A DNA stretch of 64,000 nt from Pseudarthrobacter defluvii. Its GTDB lineage: Bacteria; Actinomycetota; Actinomycetes; Actinomycetales; Micrococcaceae. Of the stretch, positions 25,701-34,690 are shown in pieces. Both the position numbers and the translations under genes were made by a program. How positions within the stretch are numbered: the first letter of the stretch is position 1; each line of letters begins with the position of its first letter. The DNA is taken from positions 1 to 64,000 of the forward strand of contig NZ_CP066363.1 in assembly GCF_030323865.1 (NCBI RefSeq), read 5' to 3'. A model generated the notes under the pieces. That model was not told where the DNA came from and did not search any database. It was given only the letters and a program-made list of their open reading frames with translations.

Positions 25701-26549
25701 TTACTCGCCCCGGGGTGCCAGCGGCAGGGCAAGGCTGAGGGGTTCCGGTTGCGGTGCAGCCGCTGTTCCGCAGCCCTCGCAGCGCGGTGCCGCCGCAGCG
25801 ACGGGAGAACTGCCGGGGTGGGGGAGGGGGGCGCCGGCGTCGTGTTCGGAGCCCTTGTCCGGTCCGGCAGGTGCGCAGCAGGCGTCCTCAGTGGCCTCGC
25901 CGTGCTCGGCGGTGCTGTGCGGGACCGCACAGCAGACATCGCCCTTCCAGGCGTTGATGCCTTCCCGGACGGCGATCGCGGCGATGACCAAGGCCGCCCC
26001 TGCATCTGCCCACCACCAGCCCAGGGTGCTGTTCAACACCAAGCCCACCAGCAGAACAGCCGAAAGATAGGTGCACAACAGGGTCTGTTTGGAATCAGCG
26101 ACAGCCGTGCGGGAGCCCAATTCCCGGCCCGCGCGGCGCTGCAGCCAGGACAGGACCGGCATGATCGCCAGGGACAGCGCGGCGATCACGATGCCCGCCG
26201 TGGAGTGCTGCGCCTCACCGCCGCCGGCCAGAGAACGGACCGAATCCACGGTAACGAACAGGGCCAGGGCGAAAAAGGACACCGCGATGATCCGCAGCGT
26301 CACGTGTTCGCGCCGTGCCGGGTCCTGTGCGGAGAACTGCCAGGACAGAGCAACCGCCGATGCCACCTCGATCACCGAATCCAGACCAAAGCCGATGAGC
26401 GCAGAGGAGTCCGCCAGGTTGCCGGCCCAAAGCGCGACGACGGCTTCGACGACGTTATACGTGATGGTCGCGGCCGCAAAAAAACGGATCCGGCGGCTCA
26501 ATACTGCACGGCGTCCCGTATCCGCAGTGAGGAGGAGTGCCCCGCTCAT
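25701..26549 (-). CDS. CDF-like cation exporter with Cys-rich tail
   Basis: 282 residues from the ATG that overlaps the cmtR stop (ATGA). Six TM helices with metal-site segments ALIGFGLDSVIEVASAVAL and AVADSKQTLLCTYLS, then ADAGAALVIAAIAVREG. The last 75 residues form an unusual tail with GDVCCAVPHS, DACCAPAGPD and RCEGCGTA, three Cys pairs suited to a soft metal such as Cd or Pb. The family is the cation efflux group without the usual C-terminal ferredoxin domain. Pairing with CmtR supports Cd/Pb export. Confidence 0.85.
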   Translation of the reverse strand: MSGALLLTADTGRRAVLSRRIRFFAAATITYNVVEAVVALWAGNLADSSALIGFGLDSVIEVASAVALSWQFSAQDPARREHVTLRIIAVSFFALALFVTVDSVRSLAGGGEAQHSTAGIVIAALSLAIMPVLSWLQRRAGRELGSRTAVADSKQTLLCTYLSAVLLVGLVLNSTLGWWWADAGAALVIAAIAVREGINAWKGDVCCAVPHSTAEHGEATEDACCAPAGPDKGSEHDAGAPLPHPGSSPVAAAAPRCEGCGTAAAPQPEPLSLALPLAPRGE

Positions 26550-26872
26550 GCCACGCACGTCCCGTCAGCAGCGCAGCAGGCCGGATCAACGGCCAGCACC
26601 ACACCCAGAAGATCCCTGATCGCGTGCCCCAGCCGGGCATCAGCGAGCTCATAACGGGTCCGCCGGCCATCCGGAACGGCCACCACCAAACCGCAGCCAC
26701 GCAGGCAGGCCAGGTGATTGGACATGCTCTGCCGCGAAACACCGAGGGATTCGGCAAGTTCGGACGGGTACCCGGGCCCCTCAGCCAAGGCCAGCAAAAC
26801 CTTGGCCCTGGTCGGATCCGAGACCGCATACCCAAACCGTGCCAGAACCGGAGCGTTCGTGAGCGTTTCCAT
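26546..26872 (-). CDS. cmtR: CmtR cadmium/lead-sensing repressor
   Basis: About 108 residues from the ATG at 26872 (METLTN); an ATG at 26887 adds five residues but lies inside the operator. YAVSDPTRAKVLLALAEGPG, ELAESLGVSRQSMSNH, then LACLRGCGLVVAVPDGRRTRYEL. The CLxxCG pair and the C-terminal DPACCAADGTC correspond to the three Cys ligands of mycobacterial CmtR. It heads the unit CmtR, CDF, thioredoxin-like, LspA-like, CcdA. Confidence 0.9.
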   Translation of the reverse strand: METLTNAPVLARFGYAVSDPTRAKVLLALAEGPGYPSELAESLGVSRQSMSNHLACLRGCGLVVAVPDGRRTRYELADARLGHAIRDLLGVVLAVDPACCAADGTCVA

Positions 26873-26882
26873 AACCCCAGAG

Positions 26883-26898
26883 TACATTTAGGAATGTA
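26883..26898 (-). promoter_or_regulatory. probable CmtR operator
   Basis: TACATT-tagg-AATGTA is a perfect 6-4-6 dyad, followed by a further ATGTA at 26902. It overlaps the first possible ATG of cmtR (26887), which favours the start at 26872 and suggests autorepression. Confidence 0.6.
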
Positions 26899-26950
26899 TC
26901 AATGTAAAAGTCTCGGTTCCGGCCCGCCCTGGCATCACGCATGGAATCCT

Positions 26951-27814
26951 TCAGAGACCCATCCGGTCCAGCAAAGCGTCCTCTTCGTCGTCCGACGTGT
27001 TGCGCTTGCGGGCCTTTTCTTCGAGTCGAATTTTCGGGGCCGGGTCCTGCGGGTCACCCTGCGTCTGGTCTTCGCATTCCTCCCGGGAGATGCGGGCCTG
27101 CTGCCGGGCCGTGTATCCGAAACCCACGAAGGCAAGTATTCCAAAGGTCAGCCACTGCATCGCATAGGACAGATTCGATCCTTCCTGAACAGCGGGCATG
27201 GCGAGCTGTTCAGGCGCTACGTCCGGAGCGGGGGATTCGGAGGCCATCAGTCCATAGCTTCCGGTCAACAGCGGGTACTCCAGCTGCCGGGCATAGTCGG
27301 GCAGGGCGATGCTTGGCAATTGGCCCTCGGGCGCGGTCCTGCCATCCAGCGTCTGTTCGGACGGTTTGATCCGGACCACCACCTCAACGTTTCCCGCCGG
27401 CGGGGACGGGACAGCATCCGGGTACCCCGGCTTCACGTTGCCAATTGGCAGCCATCCCCGGTTCACGACCACGGTCTCGCCGGAGCGGAGCCGAAAGGGA
27501 ACAAGAACCTCATAACCGGGCGCGGAATTGTTTGGCCTGTTCCTGACAATCCGCTGGTCCTGCACCAGATAGTGACCAGCCAGCGACACTGTTGTCCATT
27601 TCATGTCCGGGTCAGCCACGGAGAAATACTGCTTCACCTGCTCGAACGGCACAGGGGATTTTTCGTAGTTTTGCTGGACGCGCCGGATCTCAGTCACCGC
27701 CTGATTGCGGCGATCCATCTGCCATTTGCTGAGTCCGGCACAGGCGGCCGCAACTACAGCGGCAAGGATCAGAAACCCCAGCCAGCGCCTCGTCAGGAGG
27801 AACCGGTAGGTCAT
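26951..27814 (-). CDS. SURF1 family cytochrome oxidase assembly protein
   Basis: 287 residues. N-terminal TM (WLGFLILAAVVAAACAGLSKWQMDRR, the SURF1 signature Trp-Gln-hydrophilic stretch), a large extracytoplasmic region with VSLAGHYLVQDQRIVRNRP and ETVVVNRGWLPIGN, and a C-terminal TM (LSYAMQWLTFGILAFVGFGY). The tail is charged and acidic. SURF1 proteins help insert heme a into cytochrome oxidase, matching the CtaG/CopD/CcdA genes nearby. Confidence 0.9.
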   Translation of the reverse strand: MTYRFLLTRRWLGFLILAAVVAAACAGLSKWQMDRRNQAVTEIRRVQQNYEKSPVPFEQVKQYFSVADPDMKWTTVSLAGHYLVQDQRIVRNRPNNSAPGYEVLVPFRLRSGETVVVNRGWLPIGNVKPGYPDAVPSPPAGNVEVVVRIKPSEQTLDGRTAPEGQLPSIALPDYARQLEYPLLTGSYGLMASESPAPDVAPEQLAMPAVQEGSNLSYAMQWLTFGILAFVGFGYTARQQARISREECEDQTQGDPQDPAPKIRLEEKARKRNTSDDEEDALLDRMGL

Positions 27815-28201
27815 GGCCGCAACCGCCGGGAGTTGGAATCCTTCAAATATCCTGACGCGGCTGGATAGCCGATAAACGACAGGCGCTGTAGCAGCGGTGG
27901 CCGGTCTGGGATGGGGCGCGGGAAACGTCGGAGCACCCGTCCAGCGTAACCGCGGGATGTGCAGTCCTCTTCCCTGCCATCAGCACAATCGGCCCTGCGC
28001 CCACGAAGTGAATTTCCTAACCGCGGGCTGGTCCTCTCCGGGGCTGGCAGTGGGATGCTGTCGGTGTGGGACCGACTTAATGTTGCCTTTGCTAAAGTGC
28101 GGCATACCGAAGGACGCCGGGGTCATCGGGACACCACGGGGAAGCGCAAGCTCAGCCCAACTCCATTTGTGTTAGGTAAGGCTATCCTTTACAGTTCAGG
28201 C
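27815..28201. other. divergent intergenic region with an IdeR box
   Basis: Upstream of both SURF1 (minus) and the AMP-binding fusion (plus). Apart from the IdeR-like box at 28172, no gene or strong hairpin is seen. A partial match to the 27-bp repeat family (GTTTATCGGCT on the minus strand near 27866) is noted but not counted. Confidence 0.4.
28172..28190 (+). promoter_or_regulatory. IdeR/DtxR iron box
   Basis: TTAGGTAAGGCTATCCTTT agrees with the actinobacterial consensus TTAGGTTAGGCTAACCTAA at 15 of 19 positions by eye. It ends 11 bases before the GTG of the adenylating fusion protein, so iron-bound IdeR/DtxR would block its transcription. No IdeR gene lies in this window. Confidence 0.75.
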
Positions 28202-30889
28202 GTGACTGTACAGCCGGAACTGGCAGGAGTCTCGTTCGCCGCCAAACTGGCCGGCTTCGGAGACCGTCCCGCCATCACGACCAAAGACCAATCCGTGAGC
28301 TACGGGGAACTTGCGCGCCGTGTTGAGGATATGGGCCGGGCCTTCGGGCCAGGCCGCCGGCTCATTGCCCTTGAGGCTGAGAATTCCCTGCCGTCCCTGG
28401 TGGCCTACCTGGCGGCCCTGTCCTCCGGCAACCCGTTGCTAATCCTGCCCGCAGGCGGCGGGACGGCAGCCGAGACACTCGTTGCCGTGTACGATCCCGA
28501 TACTGTGGTCCGCGCGTGCCGGGGTGAGGTGGTCCTGGATGTGCGTCGGGACGAAACGCACCATGAACTGCACCCGGAGCTGGCGCTGCTGCTGAGTACT
28601 TCCGGATCCACTGGATCACCCAAACTTGTGCGCCTGTCCGCAGGGTCCTTGCAGGCAAATGCCTCAGCCATAGCCGATTACCTGCACCTGCGCCCCACCG
28701 ATACTGCGGCCACCACCCTTCCCCTGTCCTACTGCTACGGGATGAGCGTGGTGAACAGTCACCTTCTGGTGGGCGCGTCCCTCGCGCTGACCGACCTCTC
28801 AGTGGTGGACCCGTGTTTCTGGGAACTGGCCAGAGCCGAAAACGTCACATCCTTCGCCGCCGTGCCCTACACGTTCGAGCTCCTTGAACGGGTGGGCTTT
28901 GAGGACATGGATCTGCCCAGCCTGCGCTACATCACCCAGGCCGGCGGGCGGCTCGATCCGGACCGAGTGCGTTCCTACGCAGACATGGGCCGGCGGCAGG
29001 GCTGGGACCTCTTTGTCATGTATGGCCAGACCGAGGCCACGGCCCGCATGGCCTACCTGCCCCCTGACCTGGCAGCCGAGTACCCGCAATCCATCGGCGT
29101 GGCCGTGCCCGGCGGCTCCTTCCGGCTGGAGCCCGTCCCCGACCTGGAAGCCGCCGAACTCGTTTATTCAGGTCCCAACGTCATGCTGGGGTACGCCGAA
29201 CGGCCGGAAGACCTGGCCTTGGGACGGGTCACTACAGAGCTTCACACGGGCGACCTGGCCCGTTGCGGAGCCAATGGCCTCTACGAAATCGTTGGCCGGC
29301 GGACCCGCTTCGTCAAAATCGTTGGCCTGCGGGTGGACCTGGGCCAGGTGGAACGGCTGCTGGCCGGTCTCGGCCTGACCGCCGCGGCAGCAGGATCGGA
29401 CCAGGCAGTGGTCGCCGTCGTGGAGGGCAGCCAAGATCTTGCCCTGGTGGCCAAGACACTTGCCCAGGATTTGGGCCTGCCCCGTTCAGCAGTCCAGCTT
29501 CATGGCGTGGAGTCCATACCGCGCCTCGCCAACGGCAAACCGGACTACCCGGCGGTCCTGGCCCTGGCGTCCAGGAATGATGACAATGACGGCACCGGCG
29601 GTGCTGCCCCGGAAACGGCAGGACACCCGACCGACGCGCGAAGGATCTTCGCGGAGGTCCTCGAACAGGAAAACATCGCCGACTCGGACACGTTTGTTTC
29701 CCTGGGCGGTGACTCGCTGTCCTACGTGGCGGCGTCGGTCCGGCTGGAGCGTGCCCTCGGATACATCCCGCAGGGCTGGCACCTGATCCCGGTCTGTGAA
29801 CTTGTGCCTGCCGCCCATAACGCACCAAACACGTCGGCCGTAGATACGGATGAGCACTCAGACCAGCGGACGGGGGGAGCTGCACGAACTTCCCGGAGCT
29901 GGCATCGGCGGTTGCTTGCCCCCATGGAAACCGGAATTGTGCTTCGCGCTATTGCCATCATCTTTATCGTCTCCACGCACATCGGTTTCTTCCACTGGGA
30001 AGGGACCGCCCACGTACTCATCGCCGTCGCCGGCTATAACTTTGCGCGCTTCCAGCTAAGCGGTACCCGCCGTTCCCGGCTCCGGCGGCAACTGCGCAGC
30101 ATTGCCCGGATTGTCGTGCCCAGCGTTGCGGTCATCGGCTTCGCCTTTGCCGTAACCGATACCTATGCCTGGGCCAACGTCTTCCTGCTGAACAACCTGC
30201 TGGGCCCGCCAGGATGGACCGACTATTCAAGGTTCTGGTTCATCGAGATCCTGGTCCAGATCCTGCTGGTCATCGCCGCCCTGCTGGCGATACCCGCCGT
30301 TGCCCGCGCCCAGCGCCGGTGGCCATGGGCGTTCCCCCTGGCATTAGTAGTCATTGACCTGCCGATGCTCTTCGACCTTGTGGACAGCCGGTATCCGGGG
30401 CAGGGGCCAGTCCTGTGGCTGTTCGGGCTCGGCTGGGCCGCCGCCGCGTCACGGACACAATGGCAGCGGGCAGCCGTGACCGCCATCGCCCTGCTCACCA
30501 TCCCCCAATCGTTCGAGGATCAGTACCGGAGTACAACCATCCTGGTGGGCTTCCTCATCCTGCTCTGGCTGCCCACCCTGGCCGTCCCGCGCGGGCTGCA
30601 CCGACTCGCGGCCCTGCTGGCCAGCGCCTCGCTATACATTTACGTCACCCACTGGCTGGTGTACCCGCTTGTTGATCCGGAGTACAAGGCACTGGCGGTC
30701 CTCGTTTCCCTGGCGGCAGGCATCCTTTACTGGGCCGCCGCCACCCAGGCAATGACCACCATAGAACGGTGGCTGCGGCGACGAAACAGGCAACACCCGA
30801 GAACAAGGACCCCCGGAAATCGCCAGCCATTACGCGTCCTCGGCGGCAGCCCAACAGATGGCGCCGAAGCCGCGCCTATAGACGACTGA
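28202..30889 (+). CDS. adenylation domain - carrier protein - acyltransferase-3 fusion
   Basis: 895 residues from the GTG just after the IdeR box. Residues 1-450 are an AMP-binding enzyme: STSGSTGSPK 132-141, YGQTEATAR near 274, HTGDLA near 348, NGK ending at 446. A carrier domain follows with LGGDSL; Ser505 takes phosphopantetheine. From about 573 there are ten TM helices of the acyltransferase-3 type, opening with RAIAIIFIVSTHIGFFHW. The layout suggests an activated acid is loaded on the carrier and transferred at the membrane. Iron control suggests a role in iron-limited growth, possibly siderophore-like, but the product is unknown. Confidence 0.85.
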   Translation: MTVQPELAGVSFAAKLAGFGDRPAITTKDQSVSYGELARRVEDMGRAFGPGRRLIALEAENSLPSLVAYLAALSSGNPLLILPAGGGTAAETLVAVYDPDTVVRACRGEVVLDVRRDETHHELHPELALLLSTSGSTGSPKLVRLSAGSLQANASAIADYLHLRPTDTAATTLPLSYCYGMSVVNSHLLVGASLALTDLSVVDPCFWELARAENVTSFAAVPYTFELLERVGFEDMDLPSLRYITQAGGRLDPDRVRSYADMGRRQGWDLFVMYGQTEATARMAYLPPDLAAEYPQSIGVAVPGGSFRLEPVPDLEAAELVYSGPNVMLGYAERPEDLALGRVTTELHTGDLARCGANGLYEIVGRRTRFVKIVGLRVDLGQVERLLAGLGLTAAAAGSDQAVVAVVEGSQDLALVAKTLAQDLGLPRSAVQLHGVESIPRLANGKPDYPAVLALASRNDDNDGTGGAAPETAGHPTDARRIFAEVLEQENIADSDTFVSLGGDSLSYVAASVRLERALGYIPQGWHLIPVCELVPAAHNAPNTSAVDTDEHSDQRTGGAARTSRSWHRRLLAPMETGIVLRAIAIIFIVSTHIGFFHWEGTAHVLIAVAGYNFARFQLSGTRRSRLRRQLRSIARIVVPSVAVIGFAFAVTDTYAWANVFLLNNLLGPPGWTDYSRFWFIEILVQILLVIAALLAIPAVARAQRRWPWAFPLALVVIDLPMLFDLVDSRYPGQGPVLWLFGLGWAAAASRTQWQRAAVTAIALLTIPQSFEDQYRSTTILVGFLILLWLPTLAVPRGLHRLAALLASASLYIYVTHWLVYPLVDPEYKALAVLVSLAAGILYWAAATQAMTTIERWLRRRNRQHPRTRTPGNRQPLRVLGGSPTDGAEAAPIDD

Positions 30890-30911
30890 CCGCCGTTCCT
30901 ACAACGGCGGT
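30889..30911 (+). terminator. terminator overlapping the stop codon
   Basis: ACCGCCGTT and AACGGCGGT are perfect 9-base arms with a five-base loop, starting on the last base of the TGA. Confidence 0.75.
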
Positions 30912-31105
30912 GAACAGTAAATCTGAGCTTAGCCCTGTCGGCCGCACTGCGGCGTCATCCATTCCTGCAACCGGAGCGGTCTGTGGTTTGGAGAATGTTT
31001 ATGGCCCGGTACGAACGGACGGGCTGACAGGACAAGGGACAGAATCGTGGCTGCACTTCAATACTTTCGGCTAGCCTCCCAGCACTCCACGCCTCACGTT
31101 GAGGG

Positions 31106-31651
31106 CTATTCGTTCACCAGGACGGGAACTCCGACAGCGGCGGACACTGCTTTGCCTTGAAATTCCGGAGGTACCCGGATGATGAACTCTTCACGTTCCT
31201 CCGCGGACCGGGGATGGTTCTGACCTTCGCTGCGCATGTCACGGATAATTCGGTCCGTGACGAGGAGGGCGCCTTTTTCGTCGTAGAACCCTGCCAGCAC
31301 CTGCAGCTCAAGAAGATCGCTGACGTCATTGGTTACCGTGACCGTACCCATAGCTGCTGATCCGTCGAAGGCCAGGTCTTTCAAGACGAATCTGTCATCA
31401 AACGGCCCGGCGACCTGGACGATCTGGCCTTTGATCGGGGCAGTGGTGTGGAGACCAGTCAAGTCCGGTTCATCTTCGGTGGCGGCCGCAAGTCCAGGGA
31501 AGGATGTCTTTGCGGCGGCGGCCATCGGAACGCTTTCAGCCGCGGAAACCTGGGTGGGTCCCGCAGGGTTCTGCAGACCGACAGCGGCAACCACGGCCAG
31601 GGCCGCAACGAGCAGACCGGCGAGCAGGAGAAGTTGTGGTTTGCGGGTCAT
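31106..31651 (-). CDS. secreted or membrane-anchored hypothetical protein
   Basis: 181 residues. An uncleaved or signal-type hydrophobic N-terminus (LLLLAGLLVAALAVVAAVGL) is followed by a linker and a beta-rich domain (about 75-178): GQIVQVAGPFDDRFVLKDLA, GTVTVTNDVSDLLELQVLAG, EEFIIRVPPEFQGKAVS. The pattern is Ig-like. No named family recognised. Confidence 0.7.
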   Translation of the reverse strand: MTRKPQLLLLAGLLVAALAVVAAVGLQNPAGPTQVSAAESVPMAAAAKTSFPGLAAATEDEPDLTGLHTTAPIKGQIVQVAGPFDDRFVLKDLAFDGSAAMGTVTVTNDVSDLLELQVLAGFYDEKGALLVTDRIIRDMRSEGQNHPRSAEEREEFIIRVPPEFQGKAVSAAVGVPVLVNE

Positions 31652-31773
31652 GCTGTTCCTTCAGTGTGGCCGGGGCCCGGGCATCCTTTGATCCCCGGGC
31701 CCCAGAGTCATAACAGGTCAGCGGAGGACGCGCAGGGCGCCGCCGACAACGTCGAACACGCCTGTTTTCCAAG

Positions 31774-31800
31774 AGCCGATAATGAAGATTCTGTAAAGCT
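31774..31800 (-). repeat. 27-bp repeat D, inverted copy
   Basis: On the minus strand reads AGCTTTAC-N9-ATTATCGGC. It matches copy C (39247-39273) at 23 of 27 positions and in opposite orientation, so C and D could be terminal inverted repeats of a 7.5-kb segment. It lies in the 184-base gap between the secreted protein gene and the DUF1508 gene. Confidence 0.75.
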
Positions 31801-31835
31801 GGCAGAAGAGGGGCAGTGGGAGCCCTCTCCGGCCT

Positions 31836-32174
31836 TCAGGAGAGGTTGTGTATCGCCCCGGCCCAGCGGGGGCCCGAGACGGCCCTGCGAACCGCCCTGG
31901 CGCGCGCGTGGAAGTCGATCTTTGGGGCCCGTAGGGAGTCGGTCGTCGCGGCGGGGTCATCGCGGATCTGGGGCGGTACGGAATTGGTGGTCGTTGTCGA
32001 GTGGTCGGTAATCAGTCCCATTCCGGCGTACTCGCGGACGGCGGCGATGCCGGCCACGGCGTCGGTCTTAGTGTCGAAGGGCTTGGAGACGGCCATGATG
32101 GTCCCGTCCGGGGCTGTGAGTCGGAACCTGAAGGCTGATTCTGCATCGATAAACAGTTCGAACATTCCTGCCAT
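31836..32174 (-). CDS. DUF1508 (YegP-like) protein
   Basis: 112 residues from the ATG at 32174, which has AAAGGA five bases upstream. The first 60 residues are one DUF1508 unit: FELFIDAESAFRFRLTAPDG, IMAVSKPFDTKTDAVAGIAAVREYA. The remainder is hydrophilic, with Arg/Ala-rich end. YegP-type proteins have one or two such units and no firm function. The upstream 326 bases to 32500, shared with a divergent gene, hold nothing else I can identify. Confidence 0.82.
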   Translation of the reverse strand: MAGMFELFIDAESAFRFRLTAPDGTIMAVSKPFDTKTDAVAGIAAVREYAGMGLITDHSTTTTNSVPPQIRDDPAATTDSLRAPKIDFHARARAVRRAVSGPRWAGAIHNLS

Positions 32175-32500
32175 TGCGATCCTTTCGGTTTGCGGGATCC
32201 CGAGGGCTGCGTCCTTGCTGCCAGTAGGCACAAGGCATCTTTGCCTGCGCTTTTCGAGGTGTATCCCGCTCCAAATTTTCATCAATTCAGCCTGCGTTCC
32301 CCGAGTCTTTCGCAGGGACGCCTGTCGGCGCAAGGTTTCGCCTGTTATCCAGCCGAAGTGATCCTCCTCTCGGGAGCAGTCCATAGGCACCAACTTCTAC
32401 CGGACCGAATGCGACGCTGATAGCCGACGTACTGTACGGCTGGAATTCCACAGCATGGGCGATGCCTCGTGTCCGAGGCACGAATGCGGAGACTGAAAGA

Positions 32501-33157
32501 ATGGCCTGCATGAACGCTGCTGCCGTGATAAGTGCGAAACCAGAGTTGATGCTGGAGGTCCGCGTGGAGCTGGTCGACATCGACCCACAAATCTGGCGCC
32601 AGCTTGAGGTCTGGGGCTCCTTTACTCTCGATCGGCTCCACAAGATCCTGCAAATTGCCTTTGGCTGGGAGGACCTCCACCTGCACAGGTTTACAGCGGA
32701 TGACCCCTTCGCGCCGCTGCGGCCGGTGGATGGGAACATTCCAGAGACGCCGCAATGGCTTCCCCGGCAAGAGTGCGACGAACCGGACGACAGGCCAGAG
32801 GAAGATCTAACCCTTGCTCAACTGCTGGCGCTGGGCGATGGCGCGGCCTTTTATGAATACGATTTCGGCGACAGCTGGCTGCACAGGCTTGAGCTGGTTT
32901 CGCAACACTCGACGAGCGAAGACACGCCGCCGGCCCGAGTTCTCGACGGTGCCCGCCGCGGCCCGCTGGAAGACTCCGGAGGATTCCCAGGGTACGAAGA
33001 GATCCTAGAGGCCCTGGCCGACCCGAACCATCCAGACCACGCAGAGCACGCAGAATGGGTCGCAGACACCACCGGCTCAACAGAACCTTATGACCCCGCC
33101 TTCCTGGATATCCCGGCTTTGAACCAAGCGCTGGCCACCCAGGTTCAAGCCTCCTAA
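32501..33157 (+). CDS. plasmid pRiA4b ORF-3 family protein
   Basis: About 218 residues; ATG at 32501 chosen over the frame start at 32462 because GAAAG precedes it. Family marks: VELVDIDPQIWRQLEVWGSFTL, RLHKILQIAFGWEDLHLHRF, FYEYDFGDSWLHRLELVSQ and GPLEDSGGFPGYEEILEAL. This family (also called IS1096 passenger TnpR-like) is common on plasmids and near transposons; its function is unknown. Fits the mobile character of this stretch. Confidence 0.88.
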   Translation: MACMNAAAVISAKPELMLEVRVELVDIDPQIWRQLEVWGSFTLDRLHKILQIAFGWEDLHLHRFTADDPFAPLRPVDGNIPETPQWLPRQECDEPDDRPEEDLTLAQLLALGDGAAFYEYDFGDSWLHRLELVSQHSTSEDTPPARVLDGARRGPLEDSGGFPGYEEILEALADPNHPDHAEHAEWVADTTGSTEPYDPAFLDIPALNQALATQVQAS

Positions 33158-33256
33158 ACACAGCTAACCGCGATTCGGTCAAGGCGTTCAGCACGCATCG
33201 ATGCTTCAGCCGGCCCTCAGCAGGGAGGGCTGGTTGCACGCCGGTAGCATCGGGGC

Positions 33257-33964
33257 ATGAGCCATGAAGATAACTACGTCGAGCGCGCCCTGAGGGTAGG
33301 GGAGGGGCTGACAGGTCTGAGCTTGGAGCAGCTGGGGTTTGAACCGCGGTTGGAGGATCTGACGGCGGAGCGGCGCAGCCTGCTTTGCCCCGATGACATC
33401 GAGTGGATGGACTCGATCACCCCGAAAGTTCGGGACAGAAGCCTGTTTCAGGCAAGACTGCTGGCCGGTGCTTTATGGGAGGCCTCTGTCGTCCTGATCG
33501 ATCAGCTTTTTGAGGATCTGGCCGGCCTGAGAAAGCTTCACTTAATTGACCGCGAGGACATCGCTAATACTTTTGTCCTGTCCGGGCTTCCGCCAAGGCT
33601 CGCTCATAAATACGATGTTGGCTTTGTTCAGAGGTTTCTCGTGGTTGCCGCGGACATGACCGGGGCGTTGGTGCGGGGATGGGACCGCCCTTCCTGCGTG
33701 GCGCAGGAGCTGGCGCTGCGCTGCCTTCTTGACCAGGTCGAAGTCATTCAGGATTCTTACGATCTGGACTTGGCGGACGACTGGCGGGGCATGCTCGAAG
33801 AGCGATTGTTCGAGGACATGGACAGCGAACTGCTGTACCAGAACGCCATGGACGGTTTCGAAAATGACGTCGAGCTGAACATGCAGCTGGGCTTTGCACC
33901 CATGAACGTTCAGGACTGGTTTGAGCCGTTCAACGACGCCTCCGTCCCGCCCTTCGCACGCTGA
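33257..33964 (+). CDS. hypothetical protein
   Basis: 235 residues, acidic and mostly helical, no TM segment or signal. Segments such as LCPDDIEWMDSITPKVRDRS, LAGALWEASVVLIDQLFEDL and LALRCLLDQVEVIQDSYDLD suggest a soluble helical bundle. No family recognised. It faces the serine recombinase gene tail to tail, with a hairpin between. Confidence 0.65.
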   Translation: MSHEDNYVERALRVGEGLTGLSLEQLGFEPRLEDLTAERRSLLCPDDIEWMDSITPKVRDRSLFQARLLAGALWEASVVLIDQLFEDLAGLRKLHLIDREDIANTFVLSGLPPRLAHKYDVGFVQRFLVVAADMTGALVRGWDRPSCVAQELALRCLLDQVEVIQDSYDLDLADDWRGMLEERLFEDMDSELLYQNAMDGFENDVELNMQLGFAPMNVQDWFEPFNDASVPPFAR

Positions 33965-34028
33965 CGCCGTCACGCACGGTGGGTCGGGCGCAGATGATGG
34001 CGCCGGTTGCAGGCCCTGGAAGTGGCGA

Positions 34029-34059
34029 AACTTCGGCCAAATAGCGGTTGGCCGAAGTT
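34029..34059. terminator. hairpin between convergent genes, downstream of recombinase 1
   Basis: AACTTCGGCCAA and TTGGCCGAAGTT are perfect 12-base arms with a seven-base loop, followed on the minus strand by TTTCG. A diverged copy occupies the same place after the second recombinase (38019-38049), so it belongs to the duplicated unit. Terminator is likeliest; a recombination site is the alternative. Confidence 0.65.
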
Positions 34060-34123
34060 CCATGCATAACCCTGCAGGGTGAACCTTGGGGTTGGCTGGG
34101 AATGCCGGGGGAGGGGAAGTGGG

Positions 34124-34690
34124 TTACTTCAAGGCCGCTTGGCGGAGGTACTGGTAGACCGTTTCCCTGCTGATTCCGTAGTCACGGGCGAGGACGACCT
34201 TCGGGATGCCGCTGTCGGCGCGCTGAACCAGCTCTGCCGCCCGTTCCGGCGTCAGGGTCTTTTTCCGCCCTTTATACGCGCCACGTTGCTTGGCCAGCGC
34301 GATGCCCTCGCGTTGGCGTTCCCTGATGAGGGAGCGCTCAAATTCGGCAAAGGCGCCCATGACGGAAAGCATGAGGTTGGCCATGGGGGAGTCCTCGCCG
34401 GTGAAGACGAGCTGTTCCTTGAGGAACTCCACCCGCACCCCTCGCTTGGTGAGGCTCTGCACCAGGGCGCGCAGGTCATCGAGGTTTCGGGCGAGCCGGT
34501 CCATGCTGTGTACGACCACGGCGTCCCCGTCGCGGACGAACCGCAGCAGCTCCGTTAGCTGCGGCCGAGCGGTGTCCCGGCCGGAAGCCTTGTCGGTGAA
34601 AACCCGGTCCAGGATATGGCCATCGAGCTGGCGGAGCCCATTCTGATCCACGGTACTCACCCGCACATAGCCGATGCGCTGACCCTTCAC
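34124..34690 (-). CDS. serine recombinase of the resolvase/invertase family
   Basis: 188 residues from a GTG with GGAGG seven bases upstream. Catalytic domain: GQRIGYVRVSTVDQ with the nucleophile Ser, VVVHSMDRLARNLDDL with the conserved Arg pair, EQLVFTGEDSPMANLMLSVMGAFAEFERSLIRERQ. A C-terminal HTH_7 domain (ERAAELVQRADSGIPKVVLARDYGISRETVYQYLRQ) binds DNA. Length and layout are those of small resolvases that act on sites near their own gene. No transposase of the Tn3 type is in the window. A broken homologue is at 37521. Confidence 0.92.
   Translation of the reverse strand: MKGQRIGYVRVSTVDQNGLRQLDGHILDRVFTDKASGRDTARPQLTELLRFVRDGDAVVVHSMDRLARNLDDLRALVQSLTKRGVRVEFLKEQLVFTGEDSPMANLMLSVMGAFAEFERSLIRERQREGIALAKQRGAYKGRKKTLTPERAAELVQRADSGIPKVVLARDYGISRETVYQYLRQAALK

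Noticed and set aside
27858..27895. Fifth copy of the AGCTTTAC repeat
   Set aside because: Only TTTATCGGCT and a TACAG-like part match, with different spacing and no AGCTTTAC block.
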